Below, one piece after another: positions 4,696-7,065 of a DNA stretch of 7,065 bases. Both the position numbers and the translations under genes were made by a program. Source of the stretch: an uncultured Clostridia bacterium (lineage in GTDB: Bacteria; Bacillota; Clostridia; Oscillospirales; Oscillospiraceae); contig CAMWQV010000103.1 in NCBI GenBank assembly GCA_947176425.1, positions 1-7,065 on the forward strand. Direction: 5' to 3'. The notes under the pieces were generated by a model that saw only the letters and a program-made list of their open reading frames with translations, made no database searches and was not told the DNA's origin. Within the stretch, counting starts at the first letter, position 1. Every line of letters starts with the position of its first letter.

Positions 4696-4736
4696 AACGG
4701 GGAGGGACCGGTCTGACGGGGCCTCCCTGTTCTTTT
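4696..4736 (+). terminator. Intrinsic terminator after the zinc-ribbon gene
   Basis: AACGGGGAGG (4696-4705) pairs with CCTCCCTGTT (4722-4731), 10 bp with one G-U, then CTTTT. It ends only about 7 bases before the ribosome site of the AraC-type gene, so it may also act as a leader attenuator if that gene is read from upstream. Confidence 0.75.
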
Positions 4737-4753
4737 GAAGGGAAGGAGTAATG

Positions 4754-5590
4754 ATGTTAGACCGCAGCGAGATCGGCAAACGCGGCTATCTGCGGGAAGA
4801 TTACCGGTTATTTTATCTGCGCGACAGCCGGGCGGTCAAGCTGGATTACCACTATCACGAATTTGATAAACTGGTCTTTCATCTGGCCGGCCGGACGGAA
4901 TATCATATCGAAGGCAAAAGCTATCAGTTACAGCCGCTGGATATTTTATTGGTAGGCCGCAATATGATTCACCAGCCGGTTATTGATCCCGCCCAGGTCT
5001 ATGAACGGATGGTACTGTGGATTGACCGTGATTTCTTAGCCCGCCGCAGCACCGGCCATACAGACCTTGCCGCCTGCTTTGACCTGGCAGGGGATATTCA
5101 CTTATGCCGTCCCCGCGGCGAGTCCCGCGAACAGTACCGCGCTTTATTCGGCCGCATTCGAGACGCGTCTGTCAGCACAGAATTCGGCGCAGACCTGCTG
5201 GCGGATACCTGCGTATTACAGCTGATGATCGCCCTGAATCGGGACATGCTCTCCCCGTCTCTGGAAGGCACCGGCCGTTCTGACCCGAAAATGGAGGAGG
5301 TCACGCAGTATATCCGGCGGCATCTGAATGAAGAACTGTCCATCGATCACCTCTCCCGCACGTTTTATCTCAGCCGCTATTATCTTATGCACCGGTTCAA
5401 GGCGGCGTATGGCTGTACGGTGCATCAATACATCCGGCAGAAACGCATCCAGCAGGCGGCGGAACAAATTCGAGAGGGCGTACCGGTCCTGAAAGCGGCG
5501 GAAGAAGCGGGATTTGGAGATTATTCGGTGTTTTTACGGGCGTTTCGTTCCGTATACGGGTGCAGTCCCAGGGAACAGCGGCAGCGGTAA
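4754..5590 (+). CDS. AraC-family transcriptional regulator with N-terminal cupin domain
   Basis: A cytoplasmic DNA-binding regulator. Two adjacent ATGs exist (4751, 4754); 4754 is preferred because AAGGAG (4743-4748) is 5 nt before it and only 2 nt before the other. The protein has 278 residues, typical of the family. The N-terminal half is a cupin ligand-binding domain with DYHYHEFDKLVFHLAG (about residues 31-46; H33, H35) and YHIEGKSYQLQPLDILLVG (50-68), then H73. The C-terminal ~100 residues are the double helix-turn-helix: ELSIDHLSRTFYLSRYYLMH, RFKAAYG, then VLKAAEEAGFGDYSVFLRAF and the closing RSVYGCSPREQR, which is the family signature. Ligand and target genes cannot be told. No convincing promoter is visible in the short gap after the preceding terminator; one may lie inside the upstream gene. 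Confidence 0.93.
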   Translation: MLDRSEIGKRGYLREDYRLFYLRDSRAVKLDYHYHEFDKLVFHLAGRTEYHIEGKSYQLQPLDILLVGRNMIHQPVIDPAQVYERMVLWIDRDFLARRSTGHTDLAACFDLAGDIHLCRPRGESREQYRALFGRIRDASVSTEFGADLLADTCVLQLMIALNRDMLSPSLEGTGRSDPKMEEVTQYIRRHLNEELSIDHLSRTFYLSRYYLMHRFKAAYGCTVHQYIRQKRIQQAAEQIREGVPVLKAAEEAGFGDYSVFLRAFRSVYGCSPREQRQR

Positions 5591-5600
5591 CAAGACATAA

Positions 5601-5639
5601 AAAAGTTCTGCATGACCTCCATGATCACGCAGAACTTTT
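5601..5639. terminator. Bidirectional terminator between the AraC-type and GNAT genes
   Basis: AAAAGTTCTGC (5601-5611) pairs perfectly with GCAGAACTTTT (5629-5639), 11 bp, with A-rich bases before and T-rich bases after, so each strand ends in a T tract. It serves both convergent genes; the GNAT stop codon is only 4 bases away. Confidence 0.9.
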
Positions 5640-5642
5640 CTT

Positions 5643-6146
5643 TTATGTTTCAAACCAGATATAGTGTTTGACTTCGGTGATTTTTTCTATTTTGCCGCCG
5701 TTTGCCAGCGCGGAACGAATCGACGGAATATTATGATTCTGGATCGTGACCAGCGCTTTGCCGATACCGAGCTTTTTGCTTTCAGCAAGCAGGAGAGATA
5801 AAAATTTTGTCCCTAACCCGCGGCTTCTGGCGGACGGGCGTATCCCATACCCGATATGGCCGCCGTTTTGCAGCAGGGCGTCCGTTAAAAAATGGCGGAC
5901 GGAACCAAATCCGACAGGGATGCCGTCTTCAAACAGCCAATATCCGGTTGACGGAACTTTCCAGCCGTTCATCAACTCTGTCTGTTCCGATTCCCATACG
6001 GACTTTTTCAGCCATTCCTGATACTCGCTGTAAGATTTATCTTTCATGGTGTTGAGCAGTCCGTTTTCGTCTGCGGGAAATTCTTGCAGCATCTCGTAAA
6101 GCTCCTGCCCGTCGTCTATGCTGCGTTTTCTGATTTCTATTCCCAT
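5643..6146 (-). CDS. GNAT-family N-acetyltransferase
   Basis: Transfers an acetyl group from acetyl-CoA to an unidentified amine; GNAT enzymes act on antibiotics, polyamines, amino acids or protein ends. 167 residues, the usual size for one GNAT domain. The start ATG (6146-6144) follows AAGGAG on the minus strand. Visible elements are the N-terminal EIRKRSIDDGQELYEML strand-helix, the beta-4 region HIGYGIRPSARS (97-108), and motif A with RGLGTKFL (109-116), the acetyl-CoA pyrophosphate-binding loop in Q/R-x-x-G-x-G/A form, followed by LLAESKKLG. Motif B is QNHNIPSIRSALANGG (136-151), with the conserved Asn and the residues after it. It lies 14 nt downstream of the obg stop on the same strand, so it is probably co-transcribed with obg and ends at the terminator 5601-5639. 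The substrate is unknown. Confidence 0.92.
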   Translation of the reverse strand: MGIEIRKRSIDDGQELYEMLQEFPADENGLLNTMKDKSYSEYQEWLKKSVWESEQTELMNGWKVPSTGYWLFEDGIPVGFGSVRHFLTDALLQNGGHIGYGIRPSARSRGLGTKFLSLLLAESKKLGIGKALVTIQNHNIPSIRSALANGGKIEKITEVKHYIWFET

Positions 6147-6160
6147 TCTTGCTTTCTCCT

Positions 6161-7063
6161 TTAATGCTGGTACTCAAATTCCAGATTATACATAGAGACC
6201 AAATCCCCGTCCCGGATTCCCATAGCGTCCAGACGGTCAAACAGGCCGGATTCCCGCAGCATTCTGTCAAACCAGTTGCGGCTCTCGTAGTCGCCGAAAT
6301 TGGTATTTGCAATCAGCCTCTGGAGCCAGGGGCCTTCGATCATATACACGTTGTCCTCCACTGTAATATCCAGCGGTTCGCTCATATCAACCTTTGGCGG
6401 ACGCTTTACATAGTTCGCCTCATAGACCGCAACCGGCGGCAGTTCCCGCAGACGGTTCGCTATGACGCCGGCAAGTTCCCGCGTTCCCTGATGGGCGGCG
6501 GCGGAAATCGTATACAGCGGATAGCCCAACGCCTCCACATGTTCCCGCAGGGCTTCCAGCAGGGAACCGTCAAACATGATATCCGTCTTATTCGCCGCGA
6601 CAATCTGCGGACGTTCCGCCAGTTCGGGACTGTACTGTTTCAGTTCCAGATTGATAGCGTCAAAATCCGCCACAGGGTCCCGTCCCTCACAGCCGGACAC
6701 GTCCACGATATGCACCAGCAGACGGCAGCGATCGATATGCCGCAGAAAATCATGGCCCAGTCCGGCCCCCTCGCTGGCCCCTTCGATGATTCCGGGGATA
6801 TCCGCCATCACAAAACTGACGCCCTCGTCTACATAGACAACGCCCAGATTGGGATACAGGGTGGTAAAATGATAGTTCGCGATTTTCGGCTGCGCACGGC
6901 TGACAACACTGAGCAGCGTGGATTTCCCCACGTTCGGGAACCCGATCAGCCCCACGTCAGCCAGCAGTTTCAGTTCCAGAACGATCTCATGACTTTCTCC
7001 CGGCAGTCCGCTCTTGGCAAACCGCGGCGCCTGCCGGGTTGGTGTCGCGAAATGTGTGTTGCC
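6161..7063 (-). CDS. obg: GTPase Obg/CgtA, N-terminus beyond the window
   Basis: An essential GTPase that binds the 50S ribosomal subunit and takes part in ribosome assembly and stress and sporulation control. The frame is open to the window edge; 300 residues are present out of about 425 usual, so most of the N-terminal glycine-rich Obg fold is missing. At the visible N-terminal edge is the end of that domain (TRQAPRFAKSGLPGE, then LELKLLADVGL). The G domain follows: G1 GFPNVGKST, G2 within YHFTTLYPNLGVV, G3 DIPGIIEGASEGAGLGHDF, G4 NKTD and G5 SA. The C-terminal OCT domain runs from VEDNVYMIEGPWL through NTNFGDYESRNWFDRML to GIRDGDLVSMYNLEFEY, and the protein ends normally. All motifs are intact. 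In Firmicutes obg usually follows rplU-rpmA; that part would be to the right of the window. Confidence 0.97.
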   Translation of the reverse strand, partial: GNTHFATPTRQAPRFAKSGLPGESHEIVLELKLLADVGLIGFPNVGKSTLLSVVSRAQPKIANYHFTTLYPNLGVVYVDEGVSFVMADIPGIIEGASEGAGLGHDFLRHIDRCRLLVHIVDVSGCEGRDPVADFDAINLELKQYSPELAERPQIVAANKTDIMFDGSLLEALREHVEALGYPLYTISAAAHQGTRELAGVIANRLRELPPVAVYEANYVKRPPKVDMSEPLDITVEDNVYMIEGPWLQRLIANTNFGDYESRNWFDRMLRESGLFDRLDAMGIRDGDLVSMYNLEFEYQH

Positions 7064-7065
7064 CC

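Overview
The window reads as chromosome from a spore-forming, Gram-positive Clostridia-type bacterium, possibly of the Oscillospiraceae. The reasons are dipicolinate synthase genes dpaA-dpaB (spore core dipicolinic acid), strong AGGAGG-type ribosome sites, an SLH-domain surface protein, a clostridial-style cobalamin riboswitch and a tiny Fst-like peptide gene. The genus is inference.

Layout, left to right. (1) 2-382 (+): 3' end of a Sir2/CobB-type deacetylase, closed by a strong hairpin terminator at 416-464. (2) 383-1027 holds no convincing protein gene but is dense in RNA signals. On the minus strand a near-consensus promoter (784-812) drives a compact cobalamin riboswitch (658-759), then terminator-like hairpins with no recognisable gene after them: an orphan riboswitch or a riboswitch-controlled small RNA. 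(3) 895-1197 holds what looks like a complete type I toxin-antitoxin locus with the geometry of the enterococcal par/Fst system. A 28-residue membrane peptide gene (1028-1114, minus) and a promoter-driven ~85-nt RNA (~931-1015, plus) converge on one bidirectional terminator (979-1009). Direct repeats at 943-968 and 1099-1125 let the RNA pair with the toxin start codon. Neither the peptide nor the RNA is an obvious standard annotation.

(4) 1442-2631 (+): a secreted SLH-domain protein with its own promoter and terminator, split by a one-base frameshift in its acidic linker near 1700-1735. (5) 2770-4199 (+): dpaA-dpaB, overlapping by 4 nt (TTGA), preceded by a mother-cell-sigma-like -10 motif. 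(6) 4313-4681 (+): a coiled-coil plus zinc-ribbon small protein with a near-perfect housekeeping promoter and a terminator. (7) 4754-5590 (+): an AraC-family regulator, convergent across a shared terminator (5601-5639) with (8) a minus-strand pair: a GNAT acetyltransferase (5643-6146) directly downstream of obg (6161 to the window edge, N-terminus missing).

The genes do not form one pathway. The core functions (Obg, DpaAB, sirtuin) are ordinary; the interest is in the non-coding 383-1200 stretch.
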